64,000 nucleotides of DNA from Hymenobacter psychrophilus (lineage in GTDB: Bacteria; Bacteroidota; Bacteroidia; Cytophagales; Hymenobacteraceae). The DNA lies in the NCBI RefSeq assembly GCF_900107135.1, contig NZ_FNOV01000012.1, positions 1 to 64,000 on the forward strand, read 5' to 3'. The position numbers were made by a program, and so were the translations under genes. This document shows, piece by piece, positions 8,027 to 16,732 of the stretch. The notes below the pieces were generated by a model. The model searched no databases. It was not told where the DNA came from and saw only the letters and a program-made list of their open reading frames with translations. Every line of letters starts with the position of its first letter. Positions within the stretch are counted from its first letter, which is position 1.

Positions 8027-9514
8027 TTACTCCCGCATATGCCGTCTGATACGCGCTGGTAAGGACTTTATACGCACACTATCGAGGCCAAAATAAGCAG
8101 CCATGCCCTCGTTGGCAATGTCGTTGGGGAAAAGCTCTAATTCATGTAGAAAAATGGTGCCCGGGTACTGGTACTCATGAGGCAAGAGAGCCTGCACTTC
8201 CACGTCGTGTCGGCCCATACGCTGAAGCTGTTGTAGTAACGCATAGCGCTGATCCTGTGCCCGGTTGTATCGCTGGGCCTTAAAAGCTACATCTATATAC
8301 GCACTATGCACTGCATTATTATACCCTAACACTATCAGAACCAACCATAAAACCCTTAGGCGGCGGCCATTACGGCCTGTTACTCGCCAGCTTGCCGGCA
8401 GCGGCCGCCTGCTGATAGCCGCGAGCACACCTGCGAACCAGCACAGCAAAAAAAGCAAATACACTACGTTCCATACCCGGGCAGGCACATCATTGGTTAT
8501 CCAAAGCGTAGGCATTGCCATTATCACCATCACCATCCCCCCGACGGCAGCGCCACGGAGCCACTTACCCGTATAAGCAGACGGGTACCGAGGACGTACC
8601 CACCAAACAAACAGAACCGTGGCTGACAACAATAGGCCATTACTTCCCCAATCTGCTATATGAGAAATAGTCAAGTAGATACTCTTGGCCCCTGTCCTTC
8701 CTATCTGATACCATAAGGGCATAGTCCGAAGCACTGTATCAGCCCGCGCAAAATTACCCGGGGCGGCAACTGTGATTATTGCTCCAATACTAGCGGCAAT
8801 AAGCACTACAAGGGGCCAATGCTTTTTAGGGCCGGTCGTACCCAGCAACCAGACGGTCACCACGATTAAGGTCACCACGATCATCAGTTCGTTGGTACCC
8901 ACCAGCAGGGCTCCGTTGATGGCGGCCAAAATCCCCCAGATTACTCGATCGGCTGAGCTTGTCGCGTGAATACACCGGCCAATCAGACCAGCCAGCAGCA
9001 AGCCTAATATCAGGCCCGAAGTATATACGGCAGCTCCATTAAACCAATAAAGCGCGGAAGCCACAAGTGGGATACCACAGAGGTACAGCAGCACTCCATA
9101 CAGAGCAAAACGCCATTTCATAGATGCTGATATAGGAAGACCTAGCCCGCCGATAGCGAAATATCCCGCCCCTGTCAGGCTGATCAATAGTATTACCGGG
9201 GCTAGGCGCAGGGCCAGCAACCAAGAATCCAGCGTAGCAGATTTGTAGACCAAGCCGTACAGAAAAGAACTGGTGTAACGGCCTGTCCAGTGCTGGTAAT
9301 AGAACCCCATACTTTTCCAAAAGCCCTGCTGGCGAGCCAGCACCGCGTCTAGAAAGTCATCGTCGGTCGGGTGGTTGAAGACACTGATAAGCACGAAAGG
9401 AAGCAGACACACAAAGAGCATCAGCCATTCTGTCGCGGGCTTGCTACTTAATTGTACAAGCTGCCGACCGACCGACTTTAACCCTTGTATGAAAAATGCC
9501 TTAACTGTTTCCAT
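8027..9514 (-). CDS. Polytopic membrane protein, DUF6056/GT-C-like
   Basis: 495 residues from the ATG at 9514 (an upstream ATG at 9532 is also possible); either overlaps the end of the preceding GT2 gene, so translation is probably coupled. It has about 11 hydrophobic spans. After the first span comes HPTDDDFLDAV, an acidic loop of the kind GT-C glycosyltransferases use near the first external loop, then WTGRYTSSF. The last 90 residues are soluble. Pairing with a GtrB-like GT2 is the classical arrangement for sugar or glucosyl modification of a surface glycan, so it may be the enzyme that transfers the sugar from a polyprenyl carrier outside the membrane. The family assignment is from memory of motifs; function is inferred. 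Confidence 0.6.
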   Translation of the reverse strand: METVKAFFIQGLKSVGRQLVQLSSKPATEWLMLFVCLLPFVLISVFNHPTDDDFLDAVLARQQGFWKSMGFYYQHWTGRYTSSFLYGLVYKSATLDSWLLALRLAPVILLISLTGAGYFAIGGLGLPISASMKWRFALYGVLLYLCGIPLVASALYWFNGAAVYTSGLILGLLLAGLIGRCIHATSSADRVIWGILAAINGALLVGTNELMIVVTLIVVTVWLLGTTGPKKHWPLVVLIAASIGAIITVAAPGNFARADTVLRTMPLWYQIGRTGAKSIYLTISHIADWGSNGLLLSATVLFVWWVRPRYPSAYTGKWLRGAAVGGMVMVIMAMPTLWITNDVPARVWNVVYLLFLLCWFAGVLAAISRRPLPASWRVTGRNGRRLRVLWLVLIVLGYNNAVHSAYIDVAFKAQRYNRAQDQRYALLQQLQRMGRHDVEVQALLPHEYQYPGTIFLHELELFPNDIANEGMAAYFGLDSVRIKSLPARIRRHMRE

Positions 9515-10475
9515 ATCCCTGCCCAGCTTCATCGTCACGAGTTATCGAAGGATACACCTCTTTCACCACGTACAGCGGCCGCTGCCGGGCGGCATCAAGG
9601 CCACGCCAGACGTACTCACCGATGATGCCCAGAGCCGTCATCTGGAAAGCCGACACAAATAAAAGCACCACCATCAACGCCGACCAGCCCTCCGGCTCCT
9701 CGCTGCCGAACAGCCGCAGGCCAATAATATACAGGCCGTAAGAAAAGGCCGCCAGCCCCAGCACCAGGCCCATCACCGAGATGGCCCGGATAGGAAAGAA
9801 GGAAAAGGCCAGAATGGAATCAATGAACAGCTTGGCTTTCTTCTTAAGTGTCCAGCGCGACTTGCCGATTTCGCGCTTGCGGCGCACGTACGGGATGTTC
9901 ACGTAAGGATAGCCCAGCCAGACCATCAGGTAGAACAGGTTGCTATTGCGCTCCTGCATACCGGTAATATGCTCGGCTACCTGACGGTCGAAAAACACGA
10001 AATCAAAGCCCCCATCCGGAATATTGGGCAGCGCGATTTTTTTCATCAGCACGTGGAAGGCGCGGGCGAAGAACTGCTGCAAACCGGTTTCTTCGCGGTC
10101 CTGGCGGTTACCGATGATGAGTTTGAAGCCTTGCTGCCAGTAGGCGTACATCTGCACCATCAGCACGGGCGGGTCCTGCATATCGGCCGTGATGATGACC
10201 ATACAGTCGCCAGTAGCCTGGGCCATGCCGGCCACGATGGCGTTGTAGGAACCCACGTTGCCGGCCAGATCCACGATGCGCACCCGGCCAGGATACCGCG
10301 CCTGGGCCCGCTGCAGGGCCCCGAGTGTATCATCACCCGAGCCATCATTTACGAACACGTACTCAAACTTCACCTCCGGTGGGAAGTTGGCTTCATTAGC
10401 CACCAACTCGCCCACTGTTACCGGAATATTATCCTCGTTATAATAGCACGGAACGATAATAGATAGCTTAGGCAT
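9501..10475 (-). CDS. Family 2 glycosyltransferase, GtrB/ArnC-like
   Basis: 324 residues. The GT-A fold is seen in SIIVPCYYNEDNIP, FVNDGSGDDTL and ITADMQDPP, the last giving the metal-binding aspartates. The C-terminus has two membrane helices (around residues 230-255 and 268-292), as in polyprenyl-phosphate glucosyl or aminoarabinose transferases. Such enzymes load a sugar from a nucleotide donor onto undecaprenyl phosphate at the inner membrane face. The next gene is a polytopic protein that could use this lipid-linked sugar. The ATG is at 10475, 43 bp after the aminotransferase gene. Confidence 0.9.
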   Translation of the reverse strand: MPKLSIIVPCYYNEDNIPVTVGELVANEANFPPEVKFEYVFVNDGSGDDTLGALQRAQARYPGRVRIVDLAGNVGSYNAIVAGMAQATGDCMVIITADMQDPPVLMVQMYAYWQQGFKLIIGNRQDREETGLQQFFARAFHVLMKKIALPNIPDGGFDFVFFDRQVAEHITGMQERNSNLFYLMVWLGYPYVNIPYVRRKREIGKSRWTLKKKAKLFIDSILAFSFFPIRAISVMGLVLGLAAFSYGLYIIGLRLFGSEEPEGWSALMVVLLFVSAFQMTALGIIGEYVWRGLDAARQRPLYVVKEVYPSITRDDEAGQGYGNS

Positions 10476-10517
10476 TTTCAGTGTCGGGTAATCGGTAAGG
10501 AGTAGTGAGATGCTAAA

Positions 10518-11633
10518 TTACAAGCTACTCGCTGCAAAAAAGCTCCGGATGCCTGCTGCCACAGTACCTACCTGCTCCTCGCTCATGCCGGGATACATGG
10601 GCAGGCTCAGGCAGCTCGCCGCCAGCTCCTCGGCAATGGGGAAGCTGCCCGCCGGCAGCTGTAGGGTGGCGTAGGCTTGCTGGCGGTGCGGCGGCACGGG
10701 ATAATGGATCATCGTACCAATGCCCTGAGCCGTGAGGTGCCGCTGCAATGACTCCCGCTCCGGGGTGTGCACCACGTAGAGGTGGTAGACGTGGGTGGCT
10801 CCGGCGGCCACCACCGGCAAGCGCAGGTCGGGGATGTCGGCCAGGTGCTGGTCGTACCAGGCGGCTACCTGCTGGCGCTGGCGCGTCCACTCGGGCAGAT
10901 GACGCAGCTTCACGTCCAGCACGGCCGCTTGCAGCTCGTCGAGGCGCGAGTTGTAGCCTACCACTTCGTTGTAGTATTTCTGCTGCGAGCCGTAGTTACG
11001 CAGCACCCGCACTTTCTGGTCGAGGGCAGCGTCATTGGTGGTCACGGCCCCGGCGTCGCCCAGGGCCCCCAGGTTTTTGCCGGGGTAGAAACTCGTACCG
11101 CTCACCGCGCCGAAGCTGCCGGTGAGCTGCCCATCGAAGGCAGCGCCCTGCGACTGGGCATTATCTTCCACCACGTGCAGATTATGCTCCGTAGCCAGCG
11201 CCATTATCGTTCCCATCTCGCAGGCCTGCCCGTAGAGGTGCACCGGCATGATGGCTCGGGTGCGGGGCGTGAGAGCAGCGCCAATGCGGGCCGGGTCGAG
11301 GTTGCTGGTGACAGGGTTGGGCTCCACGGGCACCGGCGTTGCGCCCACTTGCGTGACAGCCAGCCAGGTAGCAATGTAGGTATTGGAGGGCACAATTACT
11401 TCGTCGCCGGGGCCAATATCCAGCACCCGCAGTGCCAGCACCAGCGCGTCGAGGCCGTTAGCTACGCCCACCGTGTGGGCTACCTGGTTGAACTCACTGT
11501 ACGCCTGTTCAAACTTTTTCACCTCCTCACCCAGCACATACCAGTACGAATCGTATACGCGGCCCACGGCAGCCATAATTTCTTCGCGCACGGGCTCGTG
11601 CTGCGGCTGGAAAGAAAGAAACGGAACTTGCAT
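10518..11633 (-). CDS. dTDP-3-amino-3,6-dideoxyhexose transaminase (FdtB/QdtB-like)
   Basis: 371 residues of the DegT/DnrJ family, very close in pattern to FdtB/QdtB. It opens VPFLSFQP; VANGLDALVLAL binds phosphate; VVEDNAQSQGA supplies Asp157; SFYPGKNLGALGDAG supplies Schiff-base Lys186; YNSRLDELQAAVL is the substrate loop. It would convert dTDP-3-keto-6-deoxyhexose to the 3-amino sugar with glutamate as donor. The ketoisomerase (12759-13178) and an acetyltransferase (next gene upstream) are its expected partners, giving Fuc3NAc or Qui3NAc. Which epimer is made depends on the ketoisomerase and cannot be read here. Confidence 0.9.
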   Translation of the reverse strand: MQVPFLSFQPQHEPVREEIMAAVGRVYDSYWYVLGEEVKKFEQAYSEFNQVAHTVGVANGLDALVLALRVLDIGPGDEVIVPSNTYIATWLAVTQVGATPVPVEPNPVTSNLDPARIGAALTPRTRAIMPVHLYGQACEMGTIMALATEHNLHVVEDNAQSQGAAFDGQLTGSFGAVSGTSFYPGKNLGALGDAGAVTTNDAALDQKVRVLRNYGSQQKYYNEVVGYNSRLDELQAAVLDVKLRHLPEWTRQRQQVAAWYDQHLADIPDLRLPVVAAGATHVYHLYVVHTPERESLQRHLTAQGIGTMIHYPVPPHRQQAYATLQLPAGSFPIAEELAASCLSLPMYPGMSEEQVGTVAAGIRSFFAASSL

Positions 11634-11817
11634 CTCAGAAACAGCTTGTTTTTATAGTGATGGTAGGCCTCACAAGGCGAAACATCCTTCGCATTCGTGC
11701 CACTGACATGGGGTTGATTCAGGCAAGGTTGCACCTCAGTCTGCGATTAGCAAATGCGCAATAGACCCTGATGGAGCATTAGTATTGGCCACCATTGCCC
11801 AGCAATATTCAAAGCTA

Positions 11818-12720
11818 CTAATTCCCGCTACAAGCCAGCACGTGGCTCGTACTGCCCAGCCGGAAGCCTAGCTTCTCGCAGGTACGAAACACGGCTCCGT
11901 TGGTAGCCTGCGTAGTCATCAGCACTTGAGGCACTCCCAGTGTAGCAGCCCGGCGCACGGTTTCAGCCACCAGCCGTAGGTGCCAGCCGCGGTTAGCCGG
12001 GCCTACGGCCGTGAGCAGCACCCGCGAGGAGCCACTACCCGGTACTTCAGCTTCGGCCGGCATATCGGCTATCGCCAGAAACGAATCGACGGGCAACCCC
12101 GGCTCGTCGGGCACCAGCACGACATCGGCGTACGAACCTTCGGTAGCGGCTTCGGCATAACGGGCCAGGAGTGCATCGGCCCGGGCTTCACCAAACCAGG
12201 GGTCAGCGTGAAACCGGTCGTATATGTTGCGGGCCGTGGCGGAAATACAACCAATATAGGCCGCCTCTTCTGGTCGGGCCGGGCGTACGGGCGCGGGGGC
12301 AGGTAATGTGGCTTCGGCTACCGGGCAGTAAAAGTTCAGGCGGGTTTCTATAAGCCGCCAGCCGCCGGCCGTTAGGGCCTGCAGCAACGCAATGTCTTCG
12401 GCTGGCACCACACTAAACGCATAGTACGGGCCGCGAGCGGCTAGCCTAACGTGTAACTCCTGAGCTGCCAGGGCCAGTTCGGGCAGCGAGGTTTCGTTTC
12501 CGAATAGGCCCGTAAACAATCGATAGGTGTCGGTACCGAAAAACGCTGTGTCCCAAGGCAGATGTTGTACCAGCCACTGGCTGCGGCCATCGGCAGCTGT
12601 AAACACCTCCTCTCCCACTCCAAGCCCGAAACGAGTCGCCGCGCCGGTGCCATAGCGCTCTTGCTGAGGCTCTGGGGGCAAATGGCGCAGAAAGTGAGTA
12701 GGCGAATGCCGGATTAGCAT
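11818..12720 (-). CDS. GNAT acetyltransferase, WecD-like, for a dTDP-amino sugar
   Basis: 300 residues from the ATG at 12720; a longer start at 12777 would overlap the ketoisomerase by 19 bp and is also plausible. The motif LPWDTAFFG near the front is typical of WecD-type dTDP-amino-sugar acetyltransferases, and LLTAVGPANRGWHLRLV is the acetyl-CoA binding motif A of GNAT proteins. Sandwiched between a 3,4-ketoisomerase and a 3-aminotransferase, it most likely acetylates the 3-amino group to make dTDP-Fuc3NAc or dTDP-Qui3NAc. The known FdtC/QdtC enzymes can be of another fold (left-handed beta helix), so a GNAT in this slot is a mild departure. Confidence 0.78.
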   Translation of the reverse strand: MLIRHSPTHFLRHLPPEPQQERYGTGAATRFGLGVGEEVFTAADGRSQWLVQHLPWDTAFFGTDTYRLFTGLFGNETSLPELALAAQELHVRLAARGPYYAFSVVPAEDIALLQALTAGGWRLIETRLNFYCPVAEATLPAPAPVRPARPEEAAYIGCISATARNIYDRFHADPWFGEARADALLARYAEAATEGSYADVVLVPDEPGLPVDSFLAIADMPAEAEVPGSGSSRVLLTAVGPANRGWHLRLVAETVRRAATLGVPQVLMTTQATNGAVFRTCEKLGFRLGSTSHVLACSGN

Positions 12721-12758
12721 ATCAGCCCGGGCCTCTATCCAACCGGCTTCGGCGGAAA

Positions 12759-13178
12759 CTACGCCTGTGGGGCCCATATTCGCTTGAAGTCTTCGTACGT
12801 CCGGATGTAATCAGCCTCCTGGTACGGCACTGAGGCGAATACCAACTGCACCGCCGAGTGTGAATACTGCATGGTATGCCAGGCCTGCGGCGGCACATAT
12901 AGCCCCACGTGTGGGTCTTCGAGCCGGAACAACTCAATAGTGCCGTCGGCTAGTTCGGTGGTTACCGTAATGCGGCCGGCGGCGGCAATGAGAACCTGCT
13001 CGGTGCGATGATGCGCGTGGCGGCCCCGCACGATGCTTTCGGGCGTGTAATAAGTCCAGAAGATGCGTTGCACCGCAAATGGTACTAACTGGCTCTGCTC
13101 GGTAACGGAGATGTAGCCAATGCCCGGCTCTCCCAGCTTCGGAAACTCAATCAGGTGCGGATTGGAAAATTCAGCCAT
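12759..13178 (-). CDS. Cupin sugar 3,4-ketoisomerase (FdtA/QdtA/WxcM-like)
   Basis: 139 residues, the usual size of single-domain dTDP-4-keto-6-deoxyglucose 3,4-ketoisomerases. RIFWTYYTPESIVRGRHAHH carries the family's active-site R-G-x-H-A-H motif; the cupin barrel continues in ITVTTELADGTIELFRLEDP and VGLYVPPQAWHTMQYS. It moves the keto group from C4 to C3 so that the downstream transaminase can act. First of a three-gene set with the acetyltransferase and transaminase. A near-consensus -7 box (TAtcTTTA, 13223-13230, minus strand) lies 45 bp upstream. The dTDP-glucose pathway genes rmlA and rmlB are not in the window. Confidence 0.9.
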   Translation of the reverse strand: MAEFSNPHLIEFPKLGEPGIGYISVTEQSQLVPFAVQRIFWTYYTPESIVRGRHAHHRTEQVLIAAAGRITVTTELADGTIELFRLEDPHVGLYVPPQAWHTMQYSHSAVQLVFASVPYQEADYIRTYEDFKRIWAPQA

Positions 13179-13254
13179 AGCGCCGGCGGTAGATTATTTT
13201 CCGGCTCCACGGCCGGGCCCGGTAAAGATAGTGCTTCATTGGCAGCAAGCCGTT

Positions 13255-13367
13255 GAGGCTGTTTAGAAAGTCAAAAAGGCCGTCATGCTCCATCTGGCGT
13301 CCGCCTGTCGAAGCATGACGTTTTAATTAATGCGGCATATAATGCGGCATACTTTCTAAACAGCTTC
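13255..13367. repeat. MITE-like palindromic element, copy 1
   Basis: 113 bp with 17-bp terminal inverted repeats (13255-13271 and 13351-13367, one mismatch, consensus GAAGCTGTTTAGAAAGT) and an inner inverted pair (13281-13289 and 13312-13320). The same ends and the inner GTCATGCT core occur at 29061-29210, so this is a dispersed non-coding element. It sits in the 385-bp gap 13179-13563, the rest of which shows no gene. Confidence 0.7.
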
Positions 13368-13563
13368 ATTCTCAAAATGCGGCGCGGCCGGCTTTTTTCT
13401 GGCCCTTCTTAATTCGTCGCAATTAGCCGGTCGCCCCCGGTCAATAGTATATTTCCCTCCTGACTCCCCCCCCTTAGCGCCAGGGTGCGCTCATGCTGGC
13501 TACAGGGTCGCTACAGGCTTTTAGGCAAATTTCATCTTAGTTCTGCAGCCCTCAATAGTGGTA

Positions 13564-14133
13564 CTATTCCAGGTCAACGACTATTTCTGCAGTATTGCCC
13601 GGCCGGTCCTGGGCCGCAACCTGCAGTTGTCGGGCAGCCGGGTGCGAGTGCGTTGTTTGGTAGACCCACCAGTCGGCCTCCTCCGGCGCGGCCAAACCCT
13701 CTTCCAATACTTGCCCGGTGGCATTGAGTCCGCTCACCCAAACTGCTGCTACGCCGCAGGGGTTGCAGGCCTGAATGCGCAGGCGTGCTTTTGCCTGGCC
13801 ATGGTAGCCACCCGCTTCCACTGCCCGCAACTGCGGCGGCTTGAGGTAATCGGCCAAGGCGACCCGGTACACGCTGGCAAAGCGGCCAGCCGCCACGAAC
13901 GGCTGGTAGTAGGCCCGGCCTTCGGCACTAGCCTGTTGCGTGCGGCCATAGGCGGCGGCCGCACCAAACCGCTTCCGGTGCTGCTGCTGCGCGGCCGAGC
14001 CCGGCCGCTTCCTGCTGCTCGGGGCCTGCTGGGCGTAGGTGGTGCCGTCGGCACCGATGCGAAACACCAGGTTGCCAATGCGCCCGCTGAGGCCGGCAAT
14101 ACCCGAACCTAGTTCCATCTTTACCCGTGCCAT
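13564..14133 (-). CDS. Uncharacterised 189-residue basic protein
   Basis: I do not recognise a named family. The ATG is at 14133; a GTG two codons earlier is the longer alternative. The N-terminus MARVKMELGSGIAGLSGRIG and NLVFRIGADGTTYAQQAPSS, then SRKRPG, has the look of a phage- or secretion-associated structural protein start: glycine-rich strands, then a basic Gln/Arg linker (residues 40-75). The C-terminal half is beta-rich with WVSGLNATGQVLEEG. There is no signal peptide or membrane span. It interrupts an otherwise coherent sugar operon and has hairpin repeats on both sides, so it may be an independent insertion. Confidence 0.6.
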   Translation of the reverse strand: MARVKMELGSGIAGLSGRIGNLVFRIGADGTTYAQQAPSSRKRPGSAAQQQHRKRFGAAAAYGRTQQASAEGRAYYQPFVAAGRFASVYRVALADYLKPPQLRAVEAGGYHGQAKARLRIQACNPCGVAAVWVSGLNATGQVLEEGLAAPEEADWWVYQTTHSHPAARQLQVAAQDRPGNTAEIVVDLE

Positions 14134-14208
14134 AGCCACCGCCGTTTATTACGGTTCAAGATAGCGCTTCTGCAAAGAAATCGAGCATGCTGGCAACTCC
14201 CTGAAAAC

Positions 14209-14292
14209 GAGTACCCCGGAGCCGGGCTCCGGTCCGTTGAACATGCCCGTTAGTAGCCGTTCTATGGACCGGAGTCAGGCTCCGGGATACTC
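14209..14292. repeat. 27-bp imperfect inverted repeat, possible terminator
   Basis: Arms 14209-14235 and 14266-14292 pair with three mismatches (core CCGGAGCCGGGCTCCGGTCC). It lies between the UDP-xylose synthase stop and the next start on the same strand, with no T-run, so it is either an RNA-processing hairpin or a REP-like repeat. Confidence 0.5.
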
Positions 14293-14303
14293 GCTCAGCT
14301 TAC

Positions 14304-15290
14304 CTAGAAGCTCCGCGGCGTGTTATCGACCTTACCGGCCATTACCTCATTCACGTGCTCCTTGAAATACTCCAGCGTGCGGCGCAGGCCCTCGGCCCGG
14401 TCAACCTTGGGCTCCCAGCCCAGGATTTCGCGGGCCTTCGTAATGTCGGGCTTGCGCTTCATGGGGTCGTTCTGGGGCAGCTCCTGGAAGGTAGGCTGGA
14501 ACTCCACATTCATCAGATTGGCAATTTCCTCGCCGAACTCCTTGATGCTGATTTCGTCGGGGTTGCCAATGTTGACGGGCAGCGCGTAGTCGCTCAACAG
14601 CAACCGGTAGATGCCTTCCACCAGATCATCGACATAGCAGAACGAGCGGGTCTGCGAGCCGTCGCCGAATACGGTCAGGTTTTCGCCGCGCAACGCCTGG
14701 CTCAAGAACGCGGGCAGCACCCGGCCGTCGTTGAGGCGCATGCGCGGGCCATAGGTGTTGAAAATGCGCACGATGCGGGTTTCCAGACCGTGGTGGTTGT
14801 GGTAGGCCATGGTAATAGCCTCCTGGAAGCGCTTAGCCTCGTCGTAGCAGCCGCGGGGACCTACCGGATTCACGTTGCCGAAGTACTCCTCCACCTGCGG
14901 GTGGATTTCGGGGTCGCCGTACACTTCGGAAGTGCTCGCAATCAGCATGCGGGCGCCTTTTACCCGGGCCAAACCCAGCAGATTGTGGGTGCCCAGCGAG
15001 CCGACTTTCAGCGTTTGAATCGGAATTTTGAGGTAGTCGATGGGCGAGGCTGGTGAGGCGAAGTGCAGGATGTAGTCCAGCTTGCCGGGCACGAACACGA
15101 ACTTGCTCACATCGGCGTGGTGGAATTCAAAATCTTCTTTGCCGAACAGGTGCTCGATGTTGGCCAGGTCGCCGGTAATGAGGTTGTCCATGGCAATGAC
15201 ATGGTAGCCTTCAGCCATGAACCGGTCGCAGAGGTGAGAGCCCAGAAAACCGGCCCCACCAGTGATTAATACGCGTTTTTTATCAGACAT
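14304..15290 (-). CDS. uxs: UDP-glucuronate decarboxylase (UDP-xylose synthase)
   Basis: 328 residues from the ATG at 15290; the open frame extends 72 codons upstream, but family starts and the upstream gene favour this site. It is an extended SDR: LITGGAGFLGSHLCDRF binds NAD, HFASPASPIDYLK and STSEVYGDPEIHPQ are family-specific blocks, and YDEAKRFQEA holds the catalytic Tyr and Lys. The block QTRSFCYVDDLVEGI is typical of UXS. It converts UDP-glucuronate to UDP-xylose. The upstream ugd product supplies the substrate, so the pair forms a UDP-Glc to UDP-Xyl pathway for the surface glycan. Confidence 0.92.
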   Translation of the reverse strand: MSDKKRVLITGGAGFLGSHLCDRFMAEGYHVIAMDNLITGDLANIEHLFGKEDFEFHHADVSKFVFVPGKLDYILHFASPASPIDYLKIPIQTLKVGSLGTHNLLGLARVKGARMLIASTSEVYGDPEIHPQVEEYFGNVNPVGPRGCYDEAKRFQEAITMAYHNHHGLETRIVRIFNTYGPRMRLNDGRVLPAFLSQALRGENLTVFGDGSQTRSFCYVDDLVEGIYRLLLSDYALPVNIGNPDEISIKEFGEEIANLMNVEFQPTFQELPQNDPMKRKPDITKAREILGWEPKVDRAEGLRRTLEYFKEHVNEVMAGKVDNTPRSF

Positions 15291-15343
15291 ACAGAGAAGT
15301 TGTAAAGTAAGAGCAGGTAGCAACAGGGATACCGCCAGAAAAT

Positions 15344-16681
15344 CTAGGCGGGCTCCTGGTGGCCGGTCCGGACGCCGATGCAGTGGTAGGCAAAACCAGC
15401 CTGCTCGAGCTCCTGCTTGTCGTAAATGTTGCGGCCATCGAAGATAACCTTCTGCTTCATCAGCCGGCTTACTACCGAGAAGTTGGGTACCCGGAACTCG
15501 GGCCACTCCGTTACGATGAGCAGGGCGTCGGCGTCCAGCAGGGCTTCCATCTGGTCGCCGGCATAGGTAATCCGGTCACCGAGCGAATGCTTGGCCTCCG
15601 CTACTGCCACTGGGTCGTAGGCCGATACCGTGCAACCTTCGGCCAGCAACTTCTCGATGATGACCAATGAGGGAGCCTCACGCATATCGTCGGTCTTGGG
15701 CTTGAACGAGAGGCCCCAGACGGCCATTTTCTTGCCCTTCAGCTCCCCACCGAAATGTTTCTTCACTTTGTTGAACAGCACTTCCTTCTGGCCTTCGTTC
15801 ACGCTCTCCACGGCCTGCAACACCTGCATCTGGTAGCCGTTTTCCTGGGCTGTTTTGATGAGCGCCTTCACATCCTTGGGGAAGCACGAGCCGCCGTAAC
15901 CAATGCCGGGATAGATGAACTTCGGACCAATGCGGGCATCGGAGCCGATACCGCGGCGTACCATGTTCACGTCGGCCCCCATGATTTCGCACAGGTTGGC
16001 AATGTCGTTCATGAACGAAATTTTGGTGGCCAGCATTGAGTTAGCGGCGTATTTCGTCATCTCGGCCGACGGGATATCCATGAAGATAATCGGGTGACCA
16101 TTGAGCAGGAAGGGCTTGTAAAGGCGGCTCATTACGTCCTCGGCCCGCTCGGAGGCCACGCCCACCACAATGCGGTCGGGCTTGAGGAAGTCGTCGATGG
16201 CGGCACCTTCTTTTAAAAACTCCGGATTGGAGGCCACATCGAACTCAATGTCGGCCCCACGCTTTTCCAGCGCCTGCTCAATCTCGTGGCGTACTTTTGC
16301 AGCCGTACCTACCGGCACGGTGCTCTTGGTTACGATAACGCCGTAGGAGTTCATGTTCTCGCCAATACCACGAGCCACGGCCAGCACGTACTTCAGGTCG
16401 GCCGAGCCATCTTCGCCGGGCGGGGTGCCCACCGCAATAAAGGCCACGTCGCAATCCTTGATGGCTGCCCCCAGATCGGTGCTGAAGTGTAACCGGCCCG
16501 CATCCACGTTACGGGTTACCATTTCCTCCAAGCCCGGCTCATAGATGGGCAGAATACCCTGACGCAGGTTGTCGATTTTACGCTGGTCAATATCGATGCA
16601 CGTAACCTCGATGCCTACTTCGGCAAAGCAAGTACCCGTTACCAGGCCCACGTAGCCAGTGCCTACAACTGCAATTTTCAT
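15344..16681 (-). CDS. ugd: UDP-glucose 6-dehydrogenase
   Basis: 445 residues, full length for the family. VVGTGYVGLVTGTCFAEVG binds NAD; GYGGSCFPKDVKAL contains the catalytic Cys; NPEFLKEGAAIDDFLKPDR is the conserved central block. The C-terminal domain contains GLSFKPKTDDMREAPSLVII, which binds UDP. It oxidises UDP-glucose to UDP-glucuronate. A TAACTTTG promoter box lies 42 bp upstream, so it may be transcribed separately from the GT2 gene before it, and it feeds the UDP-xylose synthase 53 bp downstream. Confidence 0.96.
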   Translation of the reverse strand: MKIAVVGTGYVGLVTGTCFAEVGIEVTCIDIDQRKIDNLRQGILPIYEPGLEEMVTRNVDAGRLHFSTDLGAAIKDCDVAFIAVGTPPGEDGSADLKYVLAVARGIGENMNSYGVIVTKSTVPVGTAAKVRHEIEQALEKRGADIEFDVASNPEFLKEGAAIDDFLKPDRIVVGVASERAEDVMSRLYKPFLLNGHPIIFMDIPSAEMTKYAANSMLATKISFMNDIANLCEIMGADVNMVRRGIGSDARIGPKFIYPGIGYGGSCFPKDVKALIKTAQENGYQMQVLQAVESVNEGQKEVLFNKVKKHFGGELKGKKMAVWGLSFKPKTDDMREAPSLVIIEKLLAEGCTVSAYDPVAVAEAKHSLGDRITYAGDQMEALLDADALLIVTEWPEFRVPNFSVVSRLMKQKVIFDGRNIYDKQELEQAGFAYHCIGVRTGHQEPA

Positions 16682-16722
16682 ATAGTAACGTTCGGTTGAG
16701 CGAAATTTTTCTTCTAGGGGCG

Positions 16723-16730
16723 CAAAGTTA
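16723..16730 (-). promoter_or_regulatory. Bacteroidota -7 box for ugd
   Basis: TAACTTTG on the minus strand matches TAnnTTTG exactly and lies 42 bp upstream of the ugd ATG, just after the GT2 stop codon. No TTTG at the expected -33 spacing was seen. Confidence 0.55.
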
Positions 16731-16732
16731 CG

